11,828 bases of DNA, taken from contig QNFN01000027.1 of assembly GCA_003645555.1 (NCBI GenBank), forward strand, positions 1 through 11,828. Reading direction: 5' to 3'. Both the position numbers and the translations under genes were made by a program. Positions 1 through 7,105 of this stretch are shown here, piece by piece; the first letter of the stretch is position 1, and each line of letters starts with the position of its first letter. This stretch comes from Gammaproteobacteria bacterium. GTDB lineage: Bacteria > Pseudomonadota > Gammaproteobacteria > QNFN01. The notes under the pieces are model-generated. The model was not told where the DNA came from. It ran no database searches and saw nothing but the letters and a program-made list of their open reading frames with translations.

Positions 1-102
1 ACCGATCTTGTCGCCCAGAGACGGTATTTCTTCAATCATCAATAGCACGGCTATTGATTCAATCAGAAATCCGCCTCTGAACAACCATCTCGGCACAATC
101 AT
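1..102 (-). CDS. Partial ORF of unknown function, third gene of the ars operon
   Basis: An open frame of 34 codons starts at ATG 102-100 and runs off the left edge without a stop. It begins 25 bases after the acr3 stop on the same strand and has a Shine-Dalgarno-like AGGGA about six bases before the ATG, which supports translation as part of the operon. The visible peptide starts MIVPRWLFRGGFLIE and goes on to a hydrophobic stretch (SIAVLLMIEEIP), so it may be a membrane protein or have an N-terminal anchor. I do not recognise the family, and 34 residues are too few for a call. A perfect 9-bp inverted repeat (38-46 with 50-58) lies inside the frame. Confidence 0.5.
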   Translation of the reverse strand, partial: MIVPRWLFRGGFLIESIAVLLMIEEIPSLGDKIG

Positions 103-127
103 CGGATTCCCTGGTGAAGTATCCGGG

Positions 128-1222
128 CTAGTTTGTTGCCATAGAGGTTTTTGCGCCGCGTTCGTACCAGCTCTTGCTGCCGTTGACGATTTTCACCACC
201 GACAGCATCACCGGCACCTCGACCAGTACACCGACAACGGTTGCCAGGGCGGCACCCGAATTGAAGCCGAACAGGCTGATCGCCGCGGCGACCGCCAACT
301 CGAAGAAGTTGCTCGCACCGATCAGGGCCGATGGGCCGGCCACGCAGTGGGCGACACCAAACTTGCGGTTGAGCAGATAGGCGAGCCCGGAGTTGAAGTA
401 GACCTGGATCAGGATCGGCACCGAGAGCAGGGCGATGATCATTGGTTGAGCGATGATCTGTTCGCCCTGGAAGCCGAACAGCAGCACCAGCGTGATCAGC
501 AGGGCGCCGAGAGAGACCGGGTGCAGCCGGTCGAGGACCCTCTGCAGTGCCTGTTCACCGCCACGTTTCAACAGTTGGCCACGCCATAACTGCGCGGCGA
601 CGACCGGGATGAGGATGTAGAGCACCACCGAAAGGAGCAGCGTATCCCACGGCACGATGATCGCCGACAGGCCGAGCAGCAGGCCAACGATCGGCGCGAA
701 GGCGAAAATCATGATGATGTCGTTGAGTGCCACCTGGGTCAGGGTGAAGTTGGGGTCGCCGTCGGTGAGACTGCTCCAGACAAAGACCATGGCCGTGCAC
801 GGTGCCGCGGCGAGCAGGATCAGGCCGGCAATGTAGGCGTCGAGTTGGTCTGCCGGCAGCCAGTCAGCGAACAGCCCGCGGATGAACAGCCAGCCGAGCA
901 GTGCCATAGAGAACGGCTTGACTGCCCAGTTGATGAACAGCGTCACGCCGATGCCGCGCCAATGCTCACGCACGTGATGCAGGGCACCGAAGTCGACCTT
1001 GAGCAACATGGGAACGATCATCAGCCAGATCAACACGGCGACCGGCATGTTGACCTGGGCAATCTCCATGCGGCCGATGGTCTGGAACAGCCCCGGTAAG
1101 AAGTGGCCAAGGGTCACGCCGGCGACAATGCAGAGTGCCACCCAGAGGGTCAGGTAGCGCTCGAACAGGCCCATGGCTGCTTTGCGTTCGGGTTGGGAGG
1201 GGATCGCACACTGCAGGCTCAT
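128..1222 (-). CDS. acr3: ACR3-family arsenite efflux permease
   Basis: This 364-residue polytopic inner-membrane protein belongs to the ACR3 (BART superfamily) carriers, which export arsenite using the proton-motive force. The length fits the family and the sequence gives about ten hydrophobic segments. The hallmark residues are present: a Cys in the APCTAMVFVW motif (Cys142) and a Glu in LVEVPVM (Glu335), both known to be needed for transport in studied ACR3 proteins. The start at 1222 has a good AAGGA seven bases upstream. Family members often begin near MGLFERYLTLW, which would be Met17 at 1174, but that codon has a poorer ribosome site. The gene starts 15 bases after the arsR stop, so the two are almost certainly co-transcribed and arsenite-inducible. 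The family call is firm; antimonite transport cannot be excluded. Confidence 0.95.
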   Translation of the reverse strand: MSLQCAIPSQPERKAAMGLFERYLTLWVALCIVAGVTLGHFLPGLFQTIGRMEIAQVNMPVAVLIWLMIVPMLLKVDFGALHHVREHWRGIGVTLFINWAVKPFSMALLGWLFIRGLFADWLPADQLDAYIAGLILLAAAPCTAMVFVWSSLTDGDPNFTLTQVALNDIIMIFAFAPIVGLLLGLSAIIVPWDTLLLSVVLYILIPVVAAQLWRGQLLKRGGEQALQRVLDRLHPVSLGALLITLVLLFGFQGEQIIAQPMIIALLSVPILIQVYFNSGLAYLLNRKFGVAHCVAGPSALIGASNFFELAVAAAISLFGFNSGAALATVVGVLVEVPVMLSVVKIVNGSKSWYERGAKTSMATN

Positions 1223-1237
1223 CGTGATCCTTCGTGG

Positions 1238-1576
1238 TCAGCAGGCGTGGTCCGGGCGCCTGCTCATTGATGCAAGAACGTGGCGGTCGGTTGCGTGGGT
1301 ACGTTCAGTATCCGCGGCCGCCGTGATCACAGCCGTCGCCCACTCCGGCAGGTCACTGGCCAGTCGGTAGTGGATCCACAGCCCGTCTCGGCGCGAAGTC
1401 ACCAGACCCGTCTTGCGCAACTGTGCGAGGTGGCGGGAGACCATCGGTTGATGGGTCTTGAGCACATGGGTCAGTTCGCAGACGCAGAGTTCGCCTTGTG
1501 ACTGCAGCAGCAGCACGGCGCGCAGGCGTAGCGGGTGGGCGAGGGTGCTGAAGAGTTGCCTGGGGGTCAACGACAT
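1238..1576 (-). CDS. arsR: ArsR/SmtB-family arsenite-responsive repressor
   Basis: This is a 112-residue winged-helix repressor with the ArsR/SmtB length and fold signature. An N-terminal helix (TLAHPLRLRAVLLL, 11-24) is followed by ELCVCEL (29-35), the type-1 arsenite site with Cys31 and Cys33 in the alpha-3 region, then the recognition helix around THQPMVSRHLAQLRKTGLV (41-59) and a beta wing. A further Cys is the C-terminal residue (112) and might act as a third ligand, which is inference. I chose the ATG at 1576: the frame stays open back to 1675, but that extension would cover the repeat that looks like the operator, and family proteins begin near MSLTPRQLF. The gene heads the ars operon and should repress itself and acr3 until arsenite binds. 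Confidence 0.92.
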   Translation of the reverse strand: MSLTPRQLFSTLAHPLRLRAVLLLQSQGELCVCELTHVLKTHQPMVSRHLAQLRKTGLVTSRRDGLWIHYRLASDLPEWATAVITAAADTERTHATDRHVLASMSRRPDHAC

Positions 1577-1584
1577 GGCGGGCA

Positions 1585-1611
1585 ATATATAGCAACATCC
1601 ATATATAGCAA
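1585..1611 (-). promoter_or_regulatory. Tandem 11-bp repeat, probable ars promoter/operator
   Basis: Read on the minus strand, TTGCTATATAT occurs twice (1611-1601 and 1595-1585), 16 bases apart, ending nine bases before the arsR start codon. Each copy contains TGCTATATA, close to an extended -10 box (TGnTATAAT), and the AT-rich cores are self-complementary, as in many ArsR operators. No convincing -35 lies at the right spacing; TTGACC at 1635-1630 is 22 bases from the distal core. The site therefore probably combines promoter and ArsR operator. If the proximal -10 is used, the arsR message would be nearly leaderless. Confidence 0.5.
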
Positions 1612-1682
1612 GTGACGAGTGTTCAATAGGGTCAATTGTCCGGCCAGGCGACCTCTCTGATACCCTCAGGGCCATAGGGGGT

Positions 1683-2408
1683 GTGTCGTTGCGCTATCAA
1701 ACGATCGTGTTGTTGCTGTCGCTGATTCCGGGGCTCGGACAGGCCTGTGGCTGGTGGGGTGATGGTGAGTCGAGCAGTGCGGTCAGCACGATGAGCGTGA
1801 CGGCGAGCGGTCAGGTCGTTGCCACTGAAATCGATCCGATGACCGATCCGGAGTTGATGATTCACCTCGGCGACAGTTTCCGCACCGGTAGCGGTCCGGC
1901 CCGCGACCACAACCTGGCCCGGCACTGGTACCGGCTTGCGGCCGAGCGCGGTCACCCCGGAGGTCAGTACAACCTCGCACAGATGTACGAACTGGGACTC
2001 GGCGTGCGTCGCGACACTATCGAGGCGGCATTCTGGTACCGGCGTGCAGCGGAGCAAGGTGAAGTCCACTCCCAGCATCACCTCGCCGCGATGTACCGCG
2101 ACGGGCGTGGTGTGTCACGTGACCCACAGCTCAGCCTGGCGTGGTTCGAGGCCGCGGCCCGCCAAGGGCACGGTGAGGTTTTCCCCGAACTCGCCATGGC
2201 CTACCAGCAGGGGCAGGGAGTGAACACAGATCTGCGGCGCGCCTATCTCTGGTGGTGGCTGGCTGCCGAGAGCGGTGACCCGGAGGCCATTCGGCAGGTT
2301 GCCGGGTTGCGTCAGCAGATGACGGTGCTGGTGACCGGGCAGGTCGAGGCTGAAGGTCGGGCACTGCGTGCCGGTTGGCGTCGTGTTGATGAGGTTCCTG
2401 GATCATGA
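1683..2408 (+). CDS. Secreted Sel1-like repeat protein
   Basis: A 241-residue protein with an N-terminal hydrophobic signal (about residues 5-20, likely cleaved after GQA-21) followed by roughly four Sel1-like repeats at about 58-92, 93-128, 129-164 and 165-200. The repeats show the usual A..WYR.AAE.G...AQ..L..MY..G.GV pattern, for example HWYRLAAERGHPGGQYNLAQ. Sel1 repeats are TPR-like helical pairs that mediate protein-protein contacts, here probably in the periplasm; the partner is unknown. The start is uncertain: GTG at 1683 lies one base from AGGGGG (1676-1681), whereas TTG at 1689 (MRYQTIV) has ideal seven-base spacing to it. Cys22 after GQA is not a good lipobox. The gene diverges from arsR and overlaps the next gene by four bases. 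Confidence 0.85.
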   Translation: MSLRYQTIVLLLSLIPGLGQACGWWGDGESSSAVSTMSVTASGQVVATEIDPMTDPELMIHLGDSFRTGSGPARDHNLARHWYRLAAERGHPGGQYNLAQMYELGLGVRRDTIEAAFWYRRAAEQGEVHSQHHLAAMYRDGRGVSRDPQLSLAWFEAAARQGHGEVFPELAMAYQQGQGVNTDLRRAYLWWWLAAESGDPEAIRQVAGLRQQMTVLVTGQVEAEGRALRAGWRRVDEVPGS

Positions 2409-2995
2409 GTGAAACGCAACGGCTGGCGACGCATCCGGTCGATGCGACGCGTTGGTCGGATATCGAAATGTTATTCGGCACTCGCGGTGCCCGTGAGGGG
2501 TGCTGGTGCATGCGCTGGCGGTTACGGCGCAGTGATTTCGAGCGCGGCAAGGGGGAGCCACACCGGGTTCGATTACAGCGTGGCGTCGCGGCGGGTGAGG
2601 TACACGCCATCATCGGCTATCTCGATGGGGAGCCGGTCGGATGGTGTTCGTTCGGGCCGCGTGAACAACTGCCTGGTCTGCTGGAGTCGGAGGCATTGGC
2701 ACCGGTCGACGCCCGACCGGTCTGGTCCATCACCTGTTTTTTTATCGCCCGTGGGGTACGTCGCCAGGGGTTTACCGTTGAACTGTTGCGTGCCGCGATC
2801 GAGGAGGCGGGGCGTTGCGGTGCCGTGGTGGTCGAGGGCTACCCGCTCGACCCGCCGCTGGAGAAGGTCCCGGTAGCGGCTGCCTGGACGGGCATGCTCT
2901 CGACGTTTATTGCCGCCGGGTTCGAGGAAGTGTGCCGGCGGGCCCCGGCACGGCCGATCATGCGTATCGAGGTTGCCCGGCAGGAACCGGTCTAG
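2405..2995 (+). CDS. GNAT-family N-acetyltransferase
   Basis: A 196-residue protein with a GNAT fold pattern. The N-terminal part contains GCWCMRWR (32-39), typical of a common but poorly characterised GNAT subgroup. The acetyl-CoA-binding motif A is ITCFFIARGVRRQGFTVELL (109-128), with the R/Q-x-x-G-x loop at about 117-123 followed by the alpha-3 helix. The C-terminal TFIAAGFEEV (167-176) is the usual last strand-helix. It should transfer an acetyl group from acetyl-CoA to an amine; the substrate is not predictable. Its ATG overlaps the Sel1 gene's stop (ATGA at 2405-2408), so translation is probably coupled. Its TAG stop lies in the CTAG that borders the downstream MITE-like element. Confidence 0.85.
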   Translation: MSETQRLATHPVDATRWSDIEMLFGTRGAREGCWCMRWRLRRSDFERGKGEPHRVRLQRGVAAGEVHAIIGYLDGEPVGWCSFGPREQLPGLLESEALAPVDARPVWSITCFFIARGVRRQGFTVELLRAAIEEAGRCGAVVVEGYPLDPPLEKVPVAAAWTGMLSTFIAAGFEEVCRRAPARPIMRIEVARQEPV

Positions 2996-3138
2996 CAGGC
3001 TGTTGAAATTCTACTCAGCTGGCACGATCCGGCGTCAAAATCGCCTCATAATGCTCATTTACTCCAGTAAATTGCGCTTTATCGGCCCATTTTTCCTTGT
3101 CTCGCACTCAATCTGAGCGAATTTCAATAGCCTGCTAG
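2992..3138. mobile_element. MITE-like 147-bp inverted-repeat element between convergent genes
   Basis: The ends are a 20-base inverted repeat: CTAGCAGGCTGTTGAAATTC at 2992-3011, and its reverse complement with one mismatch at 3119-3138. The outer CTAG on each side may be a duplicated 4-bp target rather than part of the terminal repeat, leaving a 139-bp core (2996-3134). Removing the core and one CTAG would leave the stops of the convergent GNAT and regulator genes only four bases apart. The inside is itself loosely palindromic, with a perfect centre ATTTACT-CC-AGTAAAT at 3057-3072, so the whole unit could fold as one long hairpin. There is no coding potential. The region is more AT-rich than its flanks, consistent with acquisition. 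It may also act as a bidirectional terminator. The parent transposase family is not determined; a YTAR-type target would fit IS5-like elements. Confidence 0.75.
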
Positions 3139-3142
3139 TGTT

Positions 3143-4489
3143 CTAGTTCGACTGCGTGATCGCCAGTTTTTTCATTTTCTCCCACAGGTTCTTGCGGCTG
3201 ATGCCGAGTGCCTCGGCGGTGACGACGATGTGCCAGTCGTGCTGTTCGAGGCTGTTGATAATGAAGTCACGCTCGGCGGCCGACAGGAAGTCACGTAGTG
3301 ATTGATCCTCGACCGTCAACTCGGTGCCCGGTGCCGTCCAGGTTTCGTCCGGCGCCAGCAGCAGGCTGGCGGCCGAGAGCCGCGCTTGCCCGCTCATGAT
3401 GCTGGCGCGCTCGATGCAGTGCTTCAGTTCGCGGATGTTGCCCCGCCACAACTGTTCAGCCAGTGCCTGTTCGGCACTGTGGTCGAGGCTCTTGTGAGCC
3501 TCGGGGTGATTGGCGTTGTACGCGTCGATAAACAGCTGGGTAAACCAGAGGATATCCTCGCGTCGTTCGCGCAGCGGCGGGATGTGCAGATGCAGGACGT
3601 TGATCCGATAGTAGAGATCCTCGCGGAAGTCACCGGCCTCGACCAGTGCCTTGAGGTCACGGTTGGTGGCGCAGACCAGGCGGATAGCGACCGGGATCTC
3701 CCGTTCACCACCGACGCGAACGACCCGTTTCTCCTGCAGTACTCGCAGCAGTTTGGCTTGCATGGTGGTCGGCATATCACCGATCTCGTCGAGCAGCAGC
3801 GTGCCAGTGTCAGCCTGTTCGAAAACCCCGCGCTTGGTTCGCAGCGCTCCGGTGAAGGCGCCTTTTTCATAGCCGAACAACTCGGCCTCGAGCAGGCTCT
3901 CCGACAGTGCGGCGCAGTTGACGGCGACGAACGGACGCGTGCCATCACCGTGTTGATGCAGCAGTTGGGCGACGTGCTCTTTACCGACCCCCGATTCACC
4001 GGTGATAAGAACGGTCACATTTTCACCAGCGATGTGGGGCAGGGTTTCCTCGATTTGCCGCATCACTCGCGAGATACCCAGGTGCGGCACCTCGTCCGAG
4101 GCCAGCACGACGGGCGGGTGATCGGCCAGGGCCCGGATCTTGGCCAGCAGTTCGTCGAGATCGAAGGGTTTGGTGATGTAGTCGGCGGCACCGAGCTTGA
4201 GTAGCGTCACGGCCTTTTCGATGGAGCCGTGACCGGTGATGAACAGCAACGGTGGCAGGATGCGCTGTTCGCTTTTCAACGTGTAGAAGAGCTCCTCACC
4301 GCTCATGTCGGGCAGGCGGATGTCACTGATGATCAGCGCGTAACGATTCTGGCGCAGGGCCTCGAGTGCACTGCCGGCCAGTTGGTGCCAGTCGACGGCA
4401 AAACCCTCGAGCAGGAAGCGATCGCGTAGCGACTCGCCCATAATCGGGTCATCCTCGACCAGGCAGATGATCGGTGGGGTGTTGCTCAT
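3143..4489 (-). CDS. NtrC-type sigma54-dependent response regulator (R of an XSR system)
   Basis: A 448-residue regulator with three domains. The receiver (about 6-120) has the acidic pair in VEDD, phospho-acceptor Asp56 in IISDIRLPD, Thr85 and Lys107 (TKPF). The AAA+ sigma54-activating domain (about 135-365) has Walker A GESGVGKE (164-171), the intact sigma54-contact loop GAFTGA (210-215), Walker B LLLDEIGD (231-238) and arginine-finger region REDLYYRINV (289-298). A Fis-type helix-turn-helix is at about 404-442 (TAEALGISRKNLWEKMKKL). All catalytic residues are present, so it should be a working activator. It overlaps the kinase gene upstream by ATGA (4486-4489). The intact GAFTGA loop matches the sigma54 promoter in front of the divergent cytochrome operon, the likely target. 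It resembles AioR/ArxR-type regulators in context. Confidence 0.95.
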   Translation of the reverse strand: MSNTPPIICLVEDDPIMGESLRDRFLLEGFAVDWHQLAGSALEALRQNRYALIISDIRLPDMSGEELFYTLKSEQRILPPLLFITGHGSIEKAVTLLKLGAADYITKPFDLDELLAKIRALADHPPVVLASDEVPHLGISRVMRQIEETLPHIAGENVTVLITGESGVGKEHVAQLLHQHGDGTRPFVAVNCAALSESLLEAELFGYEKGAFTGALRTKRGVFEQADTGTLLLDEIGDMPTTMQAKLLRVLQEKRVVRVGGEREIPVAIRLVCATNRDLKALVEAGDFREDLYYRINVLHLHIPPLRERREDILWFTQLFIDAYNANHPEAHKSLDHSAEQALAEQLWRGNIRELKHCIERASIMSGQARLSAASLLLAPDETWTAPGTELTVEDQSLRDFLSAAERDFIINSLEQHDWHIVVTAEALGISRKNLWEKMKKLAITQSN

Positions 4490-5943
4490 GCCGCCTCCTG
4501 CAGTGGCAGTGGCAGGTGGACGCTGAACAGTGTGTCGGCACGGCCGCTGCTGACCTCGATGGTGCCGTTGAGACCGGTGACGATCTGGTAGGTGACCCAG
4601 AGGCCGAGACCACGGCCGCTGTCATGCCCGGTCACGAACGGCTCGAACAGGTGGGCGATGGTCTCGTCACTCATCTGTTCGCCACTGTTACGCACCTCGA
4701 TACACAGCGTGTCGTTAACACATCGAACCGAACACGCGATCTGCCCCTTCTCTCCGGTCGCCTGGATGGCGTTGAGCAACAGGTTCAGCAGGACCTGGCG
4801 TACCAGTGTCGACGCCAGCTCGATCTCTCCGGTCAACTCGTTGTGCCAATCGATCTGGACCGACAGGCCGGCGGCCACGGGTGTGACCAGCGTGCGCGTG
4901 TCGTCGACATCCTGGTGGGTCAGCGGGTGGCTTTCCGTCTTGGCTTCGACCAGCAGGGCGCTGACGGTGTCGCGGATCTGCATCAGGCCGCGCTCGAGGA
5001 GGTTCACGGTCTTCGCGGTAAGCGGGTCCAGCTTGCCGTGGCGGCGCAGTGTGTTGGTCGCGTTGAGCATGCCGCCGAGCGGGTTGTTGATCTCGTGAGC
5101 GATGCCCGCGGTGAATCGGCCGATCGCCGCGAGGCGTTCGGCGGCGACCATCTGCCGCTCGAGATCGGCCTTGTCGCGCAGTTCAGCAAGCATCAGCCGG
5201 AACTGGCGGTTGAGTTGGGCCAGTTCATCGTTACCACGTATTTCGAGAAGATCGCATTCAAGTGATTCGGCGGTCTCGGAACCAACCCGTGACATGCAAC
5301 TGGCCAAATCGACCAGTGGCTCGGCGAAATGTCGCCCCCAGTAGGCCGCGACCGGGACCAACAGCACGAAGATCAACAGTGTGGTCAGGGCGGCGCGACC
5401 AGCAAAGGTGGTGAAACGCTGGGTGAAGATCTCCTCCGAGTAACCCATGATCAGCGTGCCGAGCAGAACGCCATCTGACTCGATCGGGGTGATGACGTAG
5501 AGGTTGCGGAATGGCGGACCTGTGATGAGCTGCGGTTCCAGCGAGAGTGCGTCATCGAGCTTGCGGGACAGCGCCGCCAGTTCGTCGTCGGCCGAGTCGA
5601 GTTCGCTCAGTATCGGGTACTGGTCGGGCTTGGTGGAGACGTAAATTTGACGGTTGCGGTCGAGGACGAGGACGATCTTCGCTTGCAAGGCCCCCTGCGT
5701 GCCGCTGAGACTGGACGGCGTGTTGATGACTTCATAGGCCCTCCAGACGTCGTCATGAAGCAGCGCCGAGGTCAGCGAGCGGCTGAGTATGCGGCCCATG
5801 TTGGCCGAGCTTAACTTCAGATCCTCCTCGAATACCTCGTGTGCACGCAGCAGGATCGACCCGCTGACCGCGACAGCGACCAGGAGGATGAGCAGGGCGA
5901 TCCGCAGCGGGATCTTGTGACGCAGACTCAGGTTGTCGAGCAT
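4486..5943 (-). CDS. Membrane sensor histidine kinase (S of an XSR system)
   Basis: A 485-residue inner-membrane kinase. Transmembrane helices at about 13-32 and 184-203 enclose a periplasmic domain of roughly 150 residues, suitable for receiving a signal from the binding protein encoded just upstream. A HAMP linker follows (about 203-256, ending NDELAQLNRQF). The dimerisation box FTAGIAHEINNPLGGM carries the phosphorylated His283. The ATPase domain has the N box VLLNLLLNAIQA (Asn387, Asn391), F box LFEPF (432-436) and G2 GRGLGLW (443-449). The G1 box reads RNSGE, with Asn419 where many kinases have Asp; this also occurs in NtrB-like kinases, so I do not read it as inactivation. The gene starts one base after the X stop and its own stop overlaps the R start, so all three are translationally coupled. 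Confidence 0.93.
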   Translation of the reverse strand: MLDNLSLRHKIPLRIALLILLVAVAVSGSILLRAHEVFEEDLKLSSANMGRILSRSLTSALLHDDVWRAYEVINTPSSLSGTQGALQAKIVLVLDRNRQIYVSTKPDQYPILSELDSADDELAALSRKLDDALSLEPQLITGPPFRNLYVITPIESDGVLLGTLIMGYSEEIFTQRFTTFAGRAALTTLLIFVLLVPVAAYWGRHFAEPLVDLASCMSRVGSETAESLECDLLEIRGNDELAQLNRQFRLMLAELRDKADLERQMVAAERLAAIGRFTAGIAHEINNPLGGMLNATNTLRRHGKLDPLTAKTVNLLERGLMQIRDTVSALLVEAKTESHPLTHQDVDDTRTLVTPVAAGLSVQIDWHNELTGEIELASTLVRQVLLNLLLNAIQATGEKGQIACSVRCVNDTLCIEVRNSGEQMSDETIAHLFEPFVTGHDSGRGLGLWVTYQIVTGLNGTIEVSSGRADTLFSVHLPLPLQEAA

Positions 5944-5944
5944 T

Positions 5945-6802
5945 TCAGCCCATCGACAGGGCGTCGATCAGGTCGCCGATGCCGTTGAACAGGGCGATGT
6001 CCTGTTCCGAGAAGCCGTCGAGGTTCAGTTCACGCAGCAATAGTACTCCTTCCGGGTCGTTGGCCATCCCGAACAGAGTTTGCTTCAGCGCCAGGGTATC
6101 TCCGCGCTGCGCGGTTCGTGAGGCGACGATTGGCGGAAAACCGAATTTCCTCGATTTGCTGACGATTCGGGTGCGGCCGGCCAGTTCGGGATTACGTACG
6201 GCCAGCGTGTCCCAGACGTAGCCGTCAACGGCACCGCCGTCGGCCAGACCGGTGGCGACGGCGGTGACGACCTTTTCGTGCGCCCAGGTGAAAAAGCTCT
6301 TGCGGAAGAAGGTTTCCCGGTCTTCACCGAGGGCACTGATCTGGTACTGCGGGACCAGGAAACCGGAGTTCGAATCAGGGTCGGAGTAGGCGAAAACCCT
6401 TCCCTTGAGGTCGGCGATCGAGCCGGTCCGGCGATCGTCGGCATGAACGATCAGGTAGGACTGGTAGAGCGGTTCGCCGTGATAGAGCGGTACGGCGACC
6501 AGTTCCAGCGCGTGCTGATAGCGCAGGTACGGGTAGCCACAGATCCAGGCAAAGTCGAGCTCGTCACCGAGCAGCATGTCCATGATCTGGCGGTAGGTGG
6601 AGCGCTGCTTGAATACGATAGGGCGGTCGAGTCGCGACTCGAGATAACCGCGCCAGCGGTCGATAAAACCGGTCTGGTTGTCGAGGAAGACCGGTGTGAT
6701 GCCGATGCGCATCTGGCCTGTTTTGGCCTGGACCGAACGCAGGCCCAGGGAGCCGGTGGCTCCCGCGGCGAGAAATGCTGCAAGCAAGGTTCGTCGCTTC
6801 AT
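5945..6802 (-). CDS. Periplasmic PhnD-type substrate-binding protein (X of an XSR system)
   Basis: A 285-residue exported protein of the PhnD/SsuA (phosphate/phosphonate/oxyanion-binding) family. The signal is MKRRTLLAAFLAAGATGSLG with likely cleavage after VQA-26; the RR pair makes Tat export possible. Family features include a beta-strand start (MRIGITPVF, 31-39), FAWICGYPYL (84-93) with the protein's only cysteine (Cys88), and SDPDSNSGFLVP (140-151). I chose ATG 6802 because AGGAGG lies seven bases upstream; the frame remains open to 6931, but that extension is unlike the family. No permease or ATPase gene accompanies it, so it is a sensor rather than a transporter part. AioX and ArxX are proteins of this kind that bind arsenite and signal through their kinase; the ligand here is not proven. 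Confidence 0.88.
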   Translation of the reverse strand: MKRRTLLAAFLAAGATGSLGLRSVQAKTGQMRIGITPVFLDNQTGFIDRWRGYLESRLDRPIVFKQRSTYRQIMDMLLGDELDFAWICGYPYLRYQHALELVAVPLYHGEPLYQSYLIVHADDRRTGSIADLKGRVFAYSDPDSNSGFLVPQYQISALGEDRETFFRKSFFTWAHEKVVTAVATGLADGGAVDGYVWDTLAVRNPELAGRTRIVSKSRKFGFPPIVASRTAQRGDTLALKQTLFGMANDPEGVLLLRELNLDGFSEQDIALFNGIGDLIDALSMG

Positions 6803-6902
6803 CTCCACCCCTCCTATACGTCCGCCAAGCCGCCGGATGCCGCCATTTCCATCCGTGGATGTTGCTGCTTTACAGTGTGACGCTCTTTGGCGTCTGATCT
6901 TG

Positions 6903-6931
6903 AGTATCCGCCCCAAGGCACTGATGTGCAA
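6903..6931 (-). promoter_or_regulatory. Possible sigma70 promoter for the XSR operon
   Basis: On the minus strand TTGCAC (6931-6926) and GATACT (6908-6903) are separated by 17 bases, giving a weak sigma70-type promoter about 100 bases upstream of the X start. The match is partial (three of six and four of six bases), so this is a tentative call. Confidence 0.3.
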
Positions 6932-6982
6932 GGGGTATGTGAAACGTTAAAGGGTTGTCTTGGGGGCGGTGGACGGAGGCTT

Positions 6983-6998
6983 GTTACCAGCCGGTAAC
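6983..6998. promoter_or_regulatory. Distal palindromic activator site GTTACC-N4-GGTAAC
   Basis: A perfect 6+6 palindrome with the spacer AGCC. The arms are identical to those of the copy at 7026-7041, and the two centres are 43 bases apart, about four helical turns, so the sites lie on the same DNA face. It is centred about 140 bases upstream of the predicted sigma54 start point, a normal place for an NtrC-type enhancer. The likely binder is the response regulator encoded at 3143-4489. Confidence 0.7.
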
Positions 6999-7025
6999 GC
7001 CGTCTGATAATCGCCCGGGTCGAAT

Positions 7026-7041
7026 GTTACCGACCGGTAAC
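7026..7041. promoter_or_regulatory. Proximal palindromic activator site GTTACC-N4-GGTAAC
   Basis: The second copy of the palindrome, with spacer GACC and identical arms. It is centred about 98 bases upstream of the predicted sigma54 transcription start. Two in-phase sites upstream of a -24/-12 promoter are the usual arrangement for cooperative binding of a sigma54 activator. Confidence 0.7.
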
Positions 7042-7105
7042 ACTAGTCCCGTTGCCGTCTTGCGACGATTCGTTTAAGTCCATGAAATTCATCGTGGCCG
7101 TGATT

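Noticed and set aside
38..58. Perfect 9-bp inverted repeat with a 3-base loop, as a possible terminator of the ars operon
   Set aside because: It lies inside a continuing open frame with its own ribosome site, and no T-run follows on either strand.
1636..1664. Possible sigma70 promoter TTGTCC-N17-GATACC for the Sel1 gene
   Set aside because: The hexamer matches are too weak (four and three of six) to support a call.
4474..5265. Long plus-strand open frame of 263 codons
   Set aside because: It is antisense to the histidine kinase, whose domains are all recognisable; its composition is that of a high-GC shadow frame.
5945..6802. Phosphonate or phosphate ABC transporter binding subunit
   Set aside because: No permease or ATPase gene is present and the gene is tightly coupled to a kinase and regulator, which points to sensing rather than uptake.
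7082..7092. Short palindrome ATGAA-A-TTCAT upstream of the sigma54 promoter
   Set aside because: It is too short to distinguish from chance, and I see no second copy or IHF match.
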